39,213 nt of DNA from Phycisphaerales bacterium. Lineage in GTDB: Bacteria > Planctomycetota > Phycisphaerae > Phycisphaerales > SM1A02. Position 1 is the first letter of the stretch. Each line of letters opens with the position of its first letter. Location of the stretch: assembly GCA_022447205.1 (NCBI GenBank), contig JAKVBQ010000019.1, forward strand, positions 1 to 39,213, given 5' to 3'. Shown here piece after piece: positions 15,668 to 24,139 of this stretch. Made by a program: the position numbers and the translations under genes. Below the pieces are notes generated by a model. The model was not told the origin of the DNA, searched no databases, and was given only the letters and a program-made list of their open reading frames with translations.

Positions 15668-17584
15668 ATGAGTGACCGAATACCCCATGAGTGCGGTTTG
15701 GCGATGGTCCGGCTCCGGAAGGACATCGACTGGTACCGTGATCACCACGGCGATCCGCTCTGGGGGTTGCGCAGGCTCTTCCTGCTGATGGAGAAACAGC
15801 ACAACCGAGGGCAGGACGGCGCAGGCATCGGCGTCGTCAAGTTCGACATGCCGCCGGGCAACCGGTTCCTCAGTCGACTCCGGTCCGCGAAGCGCAACCC
15901 GATCGAACGTCTCTTCGATCGTTCGATGCAGCCGGCGGGCAGGCTCGGCAACCGGAGACTGCTCGAACTGGACGGGCTCCAGCTGAAGCAGGCGATCCCG
16001 ATGCTCGGCGAGGCGATGATCGGTCACCTGCGCTACGGCACGCACGGAGGCCGGACCACCGAGGCCTGTCATCCGCTGATCCGACGCAACAACGTCGCCA
16101 GCAGGAACCTCGCCCTCGCCGGAAACTTCAACCTCACCAATTCGGCCCGACTCTTCGAGAAGCTGGTGGAGTACGGCCTGCACATCGTGGGCGACTCGGA
16201 CACCCAGGCGGTCATGGAGCGGATCGGCTACATGCTCGATCGCGAGCACGAGATGCTGGCCAACACCATGGGCGAGGGCTCGTTCTCGAACCTCCGCGGC
16301 GTCGAACTCACACGGGAAGTCTCCCGCCAGCTCGACCTGATGCGGATCCTGCGCAAGGCGTCCTCGGACTTCGACGGTGGCTGGGTCCTTGCCGGACTGG
16401 TCGGTAACGGAGACCTCATGGTCTGTCGCGATCCGGCTGGCATCCGACCTGCGTTCAGCTACATGGACGACGAAGTGATCGCGGTGGCGAGCGAGCGACC
16501 CGCCCTGTGCACGGTCTTCAACGCGACCCCGGACCAGGTCAGGGAACTCCCGCCGGCCCACGCACTCATCGTCCAGCGATCCGGCGAGATCAGGGAGGCG
16601 GAGTACATCGCCCCCCTGCCCGCACGACGATGCACGTTCGAGCGGATCTACTTCAGTCGCGGCAACGACGTCGACATCTACAAGGAGCGGAAGCAGCTGG
16701 GCGCGAACCTGGTGCCACGCATCCTCGAGAAGATCGACCATGACGTCGAGAAGGCGGTCGTCGGATTCATCCCGAACACCGCGGAGACCGCCTACATCGG
16801 AATGCTCGAGGGCCTCCAGGCGCATGCGAACGCCAGCAACGCGGATCGGATCTGGGAGCACGTCCAGGCCGGAACGCTGACGCGCGAGAACCTCAAGGCG
16901 ACACTGGAGACCAGTGCACGCGCCGAGAAGGTCGCCCACAAGGACCAGCGACTCAGGACGTTCATCACCCACGATGCCGCGCGCAAGGGACTGGTCGGGC
17001 ACATCTACGACATCACGCGAGGCACGGTGCGCCCCGGCGACACCCTCGTGGTGATCGACGACTCCATCGTGCGTGGCACGACGCTCAGGGAATCGATCAT
17101 CACGATGCTCTCCAGGCTCGATCCGAAACGGATCGTGATCGCAAGCAGCGCCCCGCCGATCATGTACCCCGACTGCTACGGGATCGACATGAGCCAGCTG
17201 GGTCGATTCATCGCCTTCGAGGCTGCGGTCGAGCTCATCAAGGAACGGGGTGACGGCGAGCTCCTCGAGGAGGTCGAACGCAAGTGCCTCGAGCAGGAGC
17301 AGGCCCCCGACCAGAACCTCGTGAACCACGTGAAGGCGATCTACGAACCCTTCTCGCTCGAGGTACTCTCCGCCAAGATCGCCCAGCTCCTCCGTGATCC
17401 GGATCTGGACTGGAACGGCGAGCTCGAGATGGTCTATCAGGACATCGAGGGTCTCAGGGCCGCGATGCCGGAACACACCGGCGACTGGTACTTCACCGGG
17501 GACTACCCAACCCCCGGAGGCAACCGGGTGGTGAACACCGCCTACCTCAAGTGGCGCCGAAACGACCAGTCCAGGTCCTATTAG
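15668..17584 (+). CDS. purF: amidophosphoribosyltransferase, long form
   Basis: 638 residues against about 470-510 for ordinary PurF. Makes phosphoribosylamine from PRPP and glutamine, first step of purine synthesis. The class II glutaminase nucleophile is C9 in HECGLAMV, after an 8-residue propeptide that must be removed, as in Bacillus PurF. KQHNRGQDGAG lies at about 43-53 and GNFNLTN further on; the PRPP-binding VVIDDSIVRGTT is at about 461-472, followed by ASSAPPIMYPDCYGID. The extra length is in inserts in both domains. The layout matches the long PurF I know from Bacteroidetes. The open frame extends upstream of 15668 only as a shadow. It may be a divergent paralogue rather than the sole PurF. 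Confidence 0.85.
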   Translation: MSDRIPHECGLAMVRLRKDIDWYRDHHGDPLWGLRRLFLLMEKQHNRGQDGAGIGVVKFDMPPGNRFLSRLRSAKRNPIERLFDRSMQPAGRLGNRRLLELDGLQLKQAIPMLGEAMIGHLRYGTHGGRTTEACHPLIRRNNVASRNLALAGNFNLTNSARLFEKLVEYGLHIVGDSDTQAVMERIGYMLDREHEMLANTMGEGSFSNLRGVELTREVSRQLDLMRILRKASSDFDGGWVLAGLVGNGDLMVCRDPAGIRPAFSYMDDEVIAVASERPALCTVFNATPDQVRELPPAHALIVQRSGEIREAEYIAPLPARRCTFERIYFSRGNDVDIYKERKQLGANLVPRILEKIDHDVEKAVVGFIPNTAETAYIGMLEGLQAHANASNADRIWEHVQAGTLTRENLKATLETSARAEKVAHKDQRLRTFITHDAARKGLVGHIYDITRGTVRPGDTLVVIDDSIVRGTTLRESIITMLSRLDPKRIVIASSAPPIMYPDCYGIDMSQLGRFIAFEAAVELIKERGDGELLEEVERKCLEQEQAPDQNLVNHVKAIYEPFSLEVLSAKIAQLLRDPDLDWNGELEMVYQDIEGLRAAMPEHTGDWYFTGDYPTPGGNRVVNTAYLKWRRNDQSRSY

Positions 17585-17624
17585 CTTGAATCCCGGCGGA
17601 TCGATCGAGGCAATTCCTGGGAAC

Positions 17625-17650
17625 CCCCCCTCAGGAGCTCCTGTGGGGGG
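17625..17650. terminator. strong hairpin between purF and rpsD
   Basis: Six C-G pairs, one T-T mismatch, then C-AGGAG/CTCCT-G, giving 13 positions with a single mismatch and a very small loop, 40 bases past the purF stop. No U-run follows. It precedes the rpsD promoter, so it more likely ends purF transcription than controls rpsD. Confidence 0.5.
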
Positions 17651-17678
17651 TCGAAGGGCCTGAATGCGCCGTCAGCTG

Positions 17679-17707
17679 TTGACGTTGGGACCGGTTGGTG
17701 GTTCAAT
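17679..17707 (+). promoter_or_regulatory. promoter of rpsD
   Basis: -35 TTGACG (17679-17684), 17-base spacer, -10 TTCAAT (17702-17707). Best sigma-70-like promoter in the window. Predicted start near 17714, leader about 62 bases. Confidence 0.6.
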
Positions 17708-17775
17708 GCGCGACTCGCCCGACCGTTCGAGCCGGGCGGTGGCCTCACCGAACGAGGATGCCTAAAGGAAACCAG

Positions 17776-18381
17776 ATGGCACGATACCTTGGTCCCAAAG
17801 TCAAGCTTTCCCGCAGAGTCGGCGTTCCGATCGCGGACATCCCCAAGCACACCTCGAAGCGACAGCTGTCGCCTCCCGGCATGCACGGCTTCCGTGGCCG
17901 AAGGATCAAGGACTACGGCATCCGCAAGGATGAGAAGCAGAAGCTTCGCTACCACTACAACGTCCTCGAACGGCAGTTCCGTGGCTACCTCGCCACCGCG
18001 ACGCGCCGTCCGGGCAACACCGGTGAGAACCTCCTGCAGCTCCTCGAGTGCAGGCTCGACAACGTGATTCGACGAGCAGGTTTCACCAGGACGATCTGGG
18101 CCGCTCGTCAGTTCGTGGTCCACGGCCACATCAGGATCAACGGCAAGAAGGTCGACCGTCCGAGCTACCAGGTGCAGATCGGTGACGAGATCACCGTCCG
18201 CCCCAAGGACTCCTCCACCAAGCTCGCTCGCGAGAGCATGGAGAGCCTTGCCGGTCACATGGTCCCCGGTTGGGCGGAAGTGAACCCCGCCGAGCTCACG
18301 ATCAAGATCGTGGCCCGACCCACCTCCGACCAGATTCCGTTCGACGTCAACACCAACCTGATCGTCGAATTCTATCGTTGA
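17776..18381 (+). CDS. rpsD: 30S ribosomal protein uS4
   Basis: 201 residues. Primary 16S rRNA-binding protein that nucleates 30S assembly. It begins MARYLGPKVKLSRR, contains RRPGNTGENLLQLLECRLDNV and the S4 RNA-binding domain (ARQFVVHGHIRINGKKV with PSYQVQIGDEI), and ends LIVEFYR. The ATG has AAAGGA seven bases ahead. The frame is open to 17695 upstream but that part is not S4. It is a single-gene unit with its own promoter and a classic terminator, outside the alpha operon where many bacteria keep it. Confidence 0.98.
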   Translation: MARYLGPKVKLSRRVGVPIADIPKHTSKRQLSPPGMHGFRGRRIKDYGIRKDEKQKLRYHYNVLERQFRGYLATATRRPGNTGENLLQLLECRLDNVIRRAGFTRTIWAARQFVVHGHIRINGKKVDRPSYQVQIGDEITVRPKDSSTKLARESMESLAGHMVPGWAEVNPAELTIKIVARPTSDQIPFDVNTNLIVEFYR

Positions 18382-18428
18382 CCCCCCTGCCGAGCCCCAA
18401 GGCGCGGTACCATCGACATACCCCCCCT

Positions 18429-18464
18429 GCGGCGGTGGCCAAAGCCTCCGCCGCTGGTGTTTTT
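18429..18464 (+). terminator. Rho-independent terminator of rpsD
   Basis: GC-rich stem GCGGCGG / CCGCCGC with a 12-base interior loop that can add GGC/GCC pairs, followed by TGGTGTTTTT. It lies 48 bases after the rpsD stop. Confidence 0.75.
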
Positions 18465-18512
18465 GGCCCCCCCGAAAGCCGGTCCGTACTGGCCTCGGAC
18501 CTCATGGGAAGG

Positions 18513-18518
18513 TACCCT
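18513..18518 (+). promoter_or_regulatory. possible -10 box of the SurA/PpiD-like gene
   Basis: TACCCT; start near 18525, leader of about 18 bases with AAAGGA at 18533-18538 before the ATG at 18543. Confidence 0.35.
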
Positions 18519-18542
18519 GACGAGTTCCGTTGAAAGGACGCC

Positions 18543-20603
18543 ATGCTCAAGTTCCTACGCCTCTATCAAGGTTGGATTCTCGCGGTCTTCGGCACGTTCC
18601 TCGTGATCACGTTCCTGCTCCCGCAGGCGATCCAGGGGCTGTTCCAGAGCTATGCCGTCACGGGTGGCGACTGGGCCACCGTGGGGAGCAACGACTCGAC
18701 CATCTCCAATGGTGAATTCATGGAGATCCAGGGCGAACTCCGCATCCTCGAGATGGTCGGCAACCCGATCATCAGTGGTCTGGGTGCGGACAAGGATCCC
18801 GCCTACTGGTACCTCCTCACTCGAGAGGCGGACCAGGCCGGGCTGATCGGTGGCGCGGGCCAGGGGCAGGACATGCTGACGAACATGTCGCAGCAGCTCA
18901 TCACGAGCGGGCGACAGGTGAGTGAGACCAGCCTGCTTCGGCAGATGATGGGAACCGCGGGGTTCACCGACCGTCAGGTCTTCAGGACCCTCGCCAAGGT
19001 GCAGGGCGTGAGCGAACTCGCTCGCCAGTTCCAGACCGCGGCGCGCTACTCCGATGAACGACTGCGACAGGCCGCTGCCGAGATGACGCTCGCTGCCAGC
19101 GCGGACATCGTGGTCATCGACGCCACCAAGGATCCCGAGGACGCCACTCCGGAGGCGACCGAGACCACGGAGGCCGAGGCCACGGAGACCGAGGTCGCGA
19201 CGACCGAGGAGACCGAAGGCGCGGAGACCGAGGACGAAACGTCCCTGCTGGCCGTCGAGACACCGACCGAAGAGACGATCGTCGCCCAGTTCGAGGCACA
19301 CCGATCCTCGAAGGCCGGCGAGGGCACGAGTGGCTTCGGCTACATGCTCCCCGACCGGGCGGCCTTCGAATGGATCAGGGTCGACAAGGACGATGTGAAG
19401 GCCGCGGTCGATGCGAACGCACAACTTGATCCGATCGACCTGCGCAAGCGGTTCATCAACGATCCGACCGAGTTCGGCGCCCTCGGCTCCAGCGACGGCC
19501 CGGCGAAGTTCAGCGACTACGAAAGCGTCGTCAGGGATCGGGTGCTGCGGGATCTCCTCGACACCCGCATGGCCGAGATCGAGAAGTTCCTCGCCGACCA
19601 GACCCAGCTCCCGAGACGAGGACTGAACCGAACCGGAACCGCCTACGACCTGCCGGATGACTGGTCGGAGCGACGAGCCGACTTCAGCGAACTCGCCAGC
19701 GCGCTGGCCGAGGAATTCAAGCTGGACACCCCGCCTGCAGTCTCCGATTCGGATGGCGTGGTCGGCGCGGACGAGATCAACCAGCTTGACGGCATCGGAA
19801 CCGCCAGGAGCACCAAGTTCGGTCGTCAGCCCACCCAGGTCTCGACCTACATCATGGCCCTCCGCGAATTCGGCAACGAGAGTTCGATCCCCGCCCAGGA
19901 GGGACTCGCCAGTCCGGTCTTCAAGGATCCCACCGGCAACCTGTACATCTTCAGGGTGACCGAGACGGATCCTGCACGCGAGGCGGACTCGGTGGACGAG
20001 GTTCGCGACCAGGTCCTCACCGATGCGACCAACCTCAGTCGGTTCAACATGATCGAAGGCAGGGCCTCGGAACTGGAATCCAATGCCATCGACTACGGAC
20101 TCCAGCCGATCGCCGACCAGTACGACAGTCAGATCCGGTTCACGCCGAACCTGACCGAGGCCGACGCCCGACTGCTCGCCTTCGGCATCAAGAACCCCAC
20201 CCGCATCCCGGGCCTGAGGAACTCGGAGAACGTCGTCGACACGATCGTCGAGCGTGCCTCCGGACTCGACTACACGGTCCCCACCGCGGACATTCCCGTC
20301 GACGAACGCACGCTGGTCATCCCCGACGAGGAAAACCTCGCAGTCGCCGTCGTGCAGATCACCTCGGTCAAGCCCCTGACCAACGAGAGCTGGCGCGAAC
20401 TGGCCGCTTCCTCCGGGATCATCAGGGTCCTCGCCAGCGAGGAGACGGCGATCGACTTCACCGAGACGTTCTCGCTGGATGCGCTGATGGCTCGACACAA
20501 CTTCAAGTCGCTGCGCCCCAGCGATGACGACGACACGCTGATCGAGGAGGCTGAAGAAGAAGGCCTCGACGCCACCGGCGAAGACGAGGAAGCCACCGGC
20601 TGA
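18543..20603 (+). CDS. membrane-anchored SurA/PpiD-like periplasmic protein
   Basis: 686 residues. One N-terminal membrane helix (WILAVFGTFLVITFLL, about 11-26) then a long extracytoplasmic region. Residues about 50-185 form a helical SurA/PpiD-like N-domain: an NDSTISNGEFMEIQ opening of the 'v.g..it..ef' kind and a TDRQVFRTLAKVQGVSELARQFQ helix. A Thr/Glu/Ala stretch of low complexity (198-234) follows. The segment IPAQEGLASPVFKDPTGNLY resembles the 'spvf...G.~i..v.e' end of parvulin proteins, but no complete parvulin domain is evident. An acidic tail closes the protein. It probably helps fold or hold envelope proteins; the family call is tentative. Confidence 0.6.
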   Translation: MLKFLRLYQGWILAVFGTFLVITFLLPQAIQGLFQSYAVTGGDWATVGSNDSTISNGEFMEIQGELRILEMVGNPIISGLGADKDPAYWYLLTREADQAGLIGGAGQGQDMLTNMSQQLITSGRQVSETSLLRQMMGTAGFTDRQVFRTLAKVQGVSELARQFQTAARYSDERLRQAAAEMTLAASADIVVIDATKDPEDATPEATETTEAEATETEVATTEETEGAETEDETSLLAVETPTEETIVAQFEAHRSSKAGEGTSGFGYMLPDRAAFEWIRVDKDDVKAAVDANAQLDPIDLRKRFINDPTEFGALGSSDGPAKFSDYESVVRDRVLRDLLDTRMAEIEKFLADQTQLPRRGLNRTGTAYDLPDDWSERRADFSELASALAEEFKLDTPPAVSDSDGVVGADEINQLDGIGTARSTKFGRQPTQVSTYIMALREFGNESSIPAQEGLASPVFKDPTGNLYIFRVTETDPAREADSVDEVRDQVLTDATNLSRFNMIEGRASELESNAIDYGLQPIADQYDSQIRFTPNLTEADARLLAFGIKNPTRIPGLRNSENVVDTIVERASGLDYTVPTADIPVDERTLVIPDEENLAVAVVQITSVKPLTNESWRELAASSGIIRVLASEETAIDFTETFSLDALMARHNFKSLRPSDDDDTLIEEAEEEGLDATGEDEEATG
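19134..19245 (+). repeat. low-complexity Thr/Glu/Ala coding stretch
   Basis: Irregular repetition of GAG, ACC/ACG and GCG/GCC codons encoding about 37 residues of T, E and A, within the SurA/PpiD-like gene. Likely a flexible linker; the DNA repeats are imperfect. Confidence 0.7.
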
Positions 20604-20632
20604 TCGCGGCACGGCGACGAGAAGGACGAAAC

Positions 20633-20674
20633 GAAACGAGCGAAGCCTCCCCCTGGGGAGGCTTCGCTCGTTTC
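20633..20674. terminator. bidirectional terminator between convergent genes
   Basis: Perfect 20-bp inverted repeat (arms GAAACGAGCGAAGCCTCCCC and its complement) with a 2-base loop, starting 29 bases after the SurA/PpiD-like stop and ending 20 bases before the tRNA-binding protein stop. The GAAAC/GTTTC ends give short A/T-rich flanks in both directions. Confidence 0.85.
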
Positions 20675-20694
20675 AAGGCCGCTCTCCCGCGGTT

Positions 20695-21051
20695 TCAGCT
20701 GACCCGGGAACCGGGTGGGACCTCACCGTCGATCGCCAGCACACGGACTTCGCGCTCCTCCTCGCCCTTGATCTCGCTGGCGGCGAGGATCATGCCCTGG
20801 CTGATCTCTCCGCGGAGCTTCCGGGGCTCGAGGTTCGCGACGATCACCACCTGCTTGCCCACGAGGGACTCCGGTTCGTACCAGGCCTTGATCCCGGCAC
20901 AGACCTGCCGCCCCTCGGGGGTTCCGTCGTCAAGGGTGACCTTGAGGAGCTTGTCTGCATTGGGGTGGGGCTCGCACGCGCGCACGGTGGCGACACGAAG
21001 GTCGATCTTGCTGAAGTGCTCGAAGTCGATCGGGGGAAGCGGATCGGTCAT
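20695..21051 (-). CDS. free-standing tRNA-binding domain protein (Trbp111/CsaA/MetG-C type)
   Basis: 118 residues, a single OB-fold EMAP/Trbp111 domain as found at the C-terminus of MetG. Seen: FSKIDLRVATVRACEPHPNA, DKLLKVTLDDG, RQVCAGIKAWYEPE, VGKQVVIVANLEPRKLRG and SQGMILAAS, all in canonical order. Such proteins bind the outside corner of tRNA without sequence preference, usually as dimers. GAGGAA lies six bases before the ATG. It begins 23 bases after the ileS stop on the same strand, so it is probably co-transcribed with ileS. Confidence 0.93.
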   Translation of the reverse strand: MTDPLPPIDFEHFSKIDLRVATVRACEPHPNADKLLKVTLDDGTPEGRQVCAGIKAWYEPESLVGKQVVIVANLEPRKLRGEISQGMILAASEIKGEEEREVRVLAIDGEVPPGSRVS

Positions 21052-21074
21052 GTGGTTCCTCGGTTCAGTTGGGG

Positions 21075-23888
21075 TCAGACGCCGATGGCTGCTGCATCAC
21101 GGTCGCTGAGCAGTCCGCCATCGGCACGTTCACGTACCGTGCCATCGCGTTTCCAGGAACGTTCACAACGCGGTTCCTCACGCAGGTCCTCGATCTCGAT
21201 GTCGCCGAGGCCGTGCTGGAAGCGTGCCCGGCTGACGCCGCAGAGATCGGCGAAATCCTCGGCGAAGGGGGCGAAGGCATCCTCGGGATCAGGCACCGTG
21301 ACCCCCGCATCCAACGGGTTCTCGATACCGCGGGCCTTGGCCTCCTCAAGTGCCTTGAGCACGCCCTCGCGCTGGATCATCACCGCAGGCCACTCGGTCG
21401 CACTCTCGTAGGAGAGATCGAGATGGGCGGCCTCGAAGACACTGCCCTCGTCCCCGTGCAGGGCCTGGAAGAGCTCGGCGGCGGTGTGCGGGATGATCGG
21501 CGCCAGGAGCCTGCTGAGGAGTTCCGAAAGCGCGAAGATCGTCGTCTGGCAGCGACGGCGACGTTCCGAATCCGGCGCGTCGCAGTAGAGCCGGTCCTTG
21601 ACCGCGACACAGTAGGTCGCGGAAAGCGCCTCGTTGCAGAAGTCGAAGATTGCAAGATGCGCCTCACGGAAGGCATAGCGATGCATCGCCTCCCGGACAT
21701 GTCGCTCGACCTGCGCGGCGTGACCGAGGATCCAGCCATCGACGGTGTGCGGTTCGATCGAGTCGAGTCCGACTCCGTGCGACGCGGAATCGAAGTCCGC
21801 CAGGTTCGAGAGCAGGAAGCGAACGGTGTTCCGCACCTTTCGATAGCTCTCCCCTGCCAGGCGGAAGAATTCCTCGTCGACCTTCACGTCACTGTCGAAG
21901 GCGAGGGAGGAGACCCACCAGCGGCAGACGTCGGATCCGTAGGATTTCAGGAGCTCGTCGACCTCGAGGGCGTTGCCGAGGGACTTGGACATCTTCTTGC
22001 CGTCCTTGTCGACCATGAACCCATGGGTGAGGACGGTCTTGTACGGCGGGGAACCGGTCACACCGAGGGCGGGCAGCAGTGATGCCTGGAACCAGCCGCG
22101 ATGCTGGTCCGAACCCTCGAGGTAGAGATCCACGGGGTAGCCGAGATCGCGTTCCCGCATCACCGAGTTCCAGCTGGAACCGGATTCGAACCAGACGTCG
22201 AAGATGTCCTGCATCTTGGTCAGGCTGCCGATATCGAGCCCTTCCGGTGCGTCGGGATCCCCAGCCTGGTCGTAGGTGGCGAGGAGCTGCTCCGGCGTCT
22301 CCGTGAACCAGGCATCGCTGCCACGCTCGCGGAAGGCAGTCGCGACGGCGCGAGCGCTCGCTGCGGTGAGGAAGCTCTCGCCGGATGGCATCCGGAACGC
22401 CGGGATCGGAAGCCCCCAGGCACGCTGCCTCGAGAGGCACCAGTCAGGTCGCGATTCCAGCATGCCGAGCATGCGGTTCCGCCCCCAGGACGGAACGAAG
22501 TTCACGGTCGAGGTCACCGACTCGATCGCACGTTCCCGAAGCGAGGGGCCGTCGCCGTAGGTGCGATCGACTCCGATGAACCATTGTTCCGTGGCCCGGA
22601 AGATCACCGGCGACTTGCCACGCCAGTCATGCGGGTAGCTGTGACTGAACATGTGATCGTGGAAGAGATGCCCGCTGTCCCGAAGGTGCTCGACGACCCG
22701 GGGATTGGCATCCCAGATCGACATGCCGCGCATCCAGTCCGGAACGGTGTCGTCGTAGGTTCCGTCACCAAGCACCGGACAGTAGACGTCGAGTCCCTCC
22801 CGCAGCCCGGTGCGATAGTCATCGGCACCATGACCCGGGGCGGTATGAACCAGTCCCGTGCCGTCCTCGAGAGTCACGTAATCCGCGAGCACGACGGAAC
22901 TCTCCCGGTCGCAGAACGGATGTCGATAGGTCAGCCCGACCAGGTCGGATCCGGTGCAGGTGCCGAGCACCTCGATGCCTTCGGCGCCACCCCTGGCCGC
23001 GACCCGCTCGACGAGTTCGGCGGCGATCACCGTTTCACTGCCGTCGATCCTCGCCAACGCGTACTCGAAGCGTTCATGAACCGCGATCGCGAGGTTCGCG
23101 ACCAGGGTCCAGGGTGTCGTGGTCCAGATCATGAAGGAAGGCGTCGTATCGAGTTCGATCCCGAACGCCTTGCCGACCGCCTCACGGTCGGACGCCTCGA
23201 ACTCGACGTAGATCGAACAGTCCTCGCGATCCATGTATTCCAGTTCCGCCTCGGCGAGAGCGGTCTGGTTGTCGATCGACCAGTGCACGGGCTTGAGGTC
23301 CCGGAAGACCAGGCCCGCAGCGACGAGGTCCGCGAAGACCTCGATGGTCGCACCCTCGAAGGACTCCTGCATCGTGAGGTAGGGCTGGTCGTAGTCCGCG
23401 AAGGTGAGCAACCGCTCCATCTGGCCCCGCTGCCGCTTCTGGAACTTCTCGGCGTACTTGCGGCACTCACGACGCACCGCCATGCGACGAGCATCCTCCT
23501 CGAGGCTCGCGAGCTTCGAAATCCGGCCGGACTCGACGAGATCGGTCATCACCCGATGCTCGATGGGCAACCCGTGGCAATCCCAACCCGGAACATATTC
23601 GCACCACTCCCCTTCCATCAGGTGACTCCGGACGACGAGATCCTTGAGGACCTTGTTCATCAGGTGCCCGATGTGGATGTCCCCGTTCGCATAGGGAGGT
23701 CCATCATGGAAGATGAAGCGAGGGGCTTCCGAACGAGCGGCACGAACCCGCTCATACATGCCGGCAGCCATCCACTTCTTGAGGGACTGGGGTTCGTTCT
23801 GGGCAAGATTCGCCTTCATGGGGAAGGACGTCTTGGGCAGATTCAGGGTCTTCTTGTAGTTGCGCTTCTCAGCCTGCTGGTCGGACAT
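21075..23888 (-). CDS. ileS: isoleucyl-tRNA synthetase
   Basis: 937 residues, class I synthetase charging tRNA-Ile. Seen: HDGPPYANGD followed by the HIGH signature at 72-75, a CP1 editing domain, KMSKS at 632-636, and an anticodon-binding region. At the C-terminus, where bacterial enzymes carry a zinc module of the CxxC...CxxC kind, this one has CERSW (908-912) and LSDRD (927-931), so only one of four cysteines remains. The start is the ATG at 23888 with GAGGAG eight bases ahead; an in-frame TTG directly precedes it. Promoter TAGAAT at 23917-23912. Confidence 0.97.
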   Translation of the reverse strand: MSDQQAEKRNYKKTLNLPKTSFPMKANLAQNEPQSLKKWMAAGMYERVRAARSEAPRFIFHDGPPYANGDIHIGHLMNKVLKDLVVRSHLMEGEWCEYVPGWDCHGLPIEHRVMTDLVESGRISKLASLEEDARRMAVRRECRKYAEKFQKRQRGQMERLLTFADYDQPYLTMQESFEGATIEVFADLVAAGLVFRDLKPVHWSIDNQTALAEAELEYMDREDCSIYVEFEASDREAVGKAFGIELDTTPSFMIWTTTPWTLVANLAIAVHERFEYALARIDGSETVIAAELVERVAARGGAEGIEVLGTCTGSDLVGLTYRHPFCDRESSVVLADYVTLEDGTGLVHTAPGHGADDYRTGLREGLDVYCPVLGDGTYDDTVPDWMRGMSIWDANPRVVEHLRDSGHLFHDHMFSHSYPHDWRGKSPVIFRATEQWFIGVDRTYGDGPSLRERAIESVTSTVNFVPSWGRNRMLGMLESRPDWCLSRQRAWGLPIPAFRMPSGESFLTAASARAVATAFRERGSDAWFTETPEQLLATYDQAGDPDAPEGLDIGSLTKMQDIFDVWFESGSSWNSVMRERDLGYPVDLYLEGSDQHRGWFQASLLPALGVTGSPPYKTVLTHGFMVDKDGKKMSKSLGNALEVDELLKSYGSDVCRWWVSSLAFDSDVKVDEEFFRLAGESYRKVRNTVRFLLSNLADFDSASHGVGLDSIEPHTVDGWILGHAAQVERHVREAMHRYAFREAHLAIFDFCNEALSATYCVAVKDRLYCDAPDSERRRRCQTTIFALSELLSRLLAPIIPHTAAELFQALHGDEGSVFEAAHLDLSYESATEWPAVMIQREGVLKALEEAKARGIENPLDAGVTVPDPEDAFAPFAEDFADLCGVSRARFQHGLGDIEIEDLREEPRCERSWKRDGTVRERADGGLLSDRDAAAIGV

Positions 23889-23911
23889 CAAGAGCTCCTC
23901 GCAAGCGGGAG

Positions 23912-23917
23912 ATTCTA
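23912..23917 (-). promoter_or_regulatory. -10 box of ileS
   Basis: TAGAAT on the minus strand; predicted start near 23905, leader of about 17 bases containing GAGGAG. No clear -35. Confidence 0.45.
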
Positions 23918-23941
23918 GGGCAAAGGAGCCCCCCGGTGAGT

Positions 23942-24124
23942 TCAGAAGTCGGGCTTCTCGTCACCAGGCTTGATCGCCTCGTCGAGGTACTCCTGGAACG
24001 GGCCCATCTGGTAGCTGATGAAGCAGAAGACATGGTGCAGCGTGAACCACTCGGGATCGGTCGGATCCTTGTCCAGGTCGGCCCGCAATCGGTTCAGCTC
24101 GGCAAGCAGTTTCTCGGCCTTCAT
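23942..24124 (-). CDS. 60-residue acidic protein of unknown function
   Basis: Begins MKAEKLLAELNRLRADLDKD, an amphipathic helix, then TDPEWFTLHHVFCFISYQMGPFQEYLDEA and a charged tail. Soluble, helical, with one cysteine and an HH pair. GAGGAGGATC immediately before the ATG is a strong ribosome-binding site. It starts 15 bases after the ZIP transporter stop on the same strand and so is probably co-transcribed with it. A role linked to metal uptake is only a guess. The good ribosome-binding site and tight spacing make it a likely real gene. Confidence 0.7.
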   Translation of the reverse strand: MKAEKLLAELNRLRADLDKDPTDPEWFTLHHVFCFISYQMGPFQEYLDEAIKPGDEKPDF

Positions 24125-24139
24125 GATCCTCCTCGCCGA

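Noticed and set aside
19134-19245. Possible CRISPR-like or tandem-repeat array
   Set aside because: Repetition is of codons for T, E and A within a gene, without regular repeat-spacer units. No CRISPR, insertion sequence, prophage or integration site was seen anywhere in the window.
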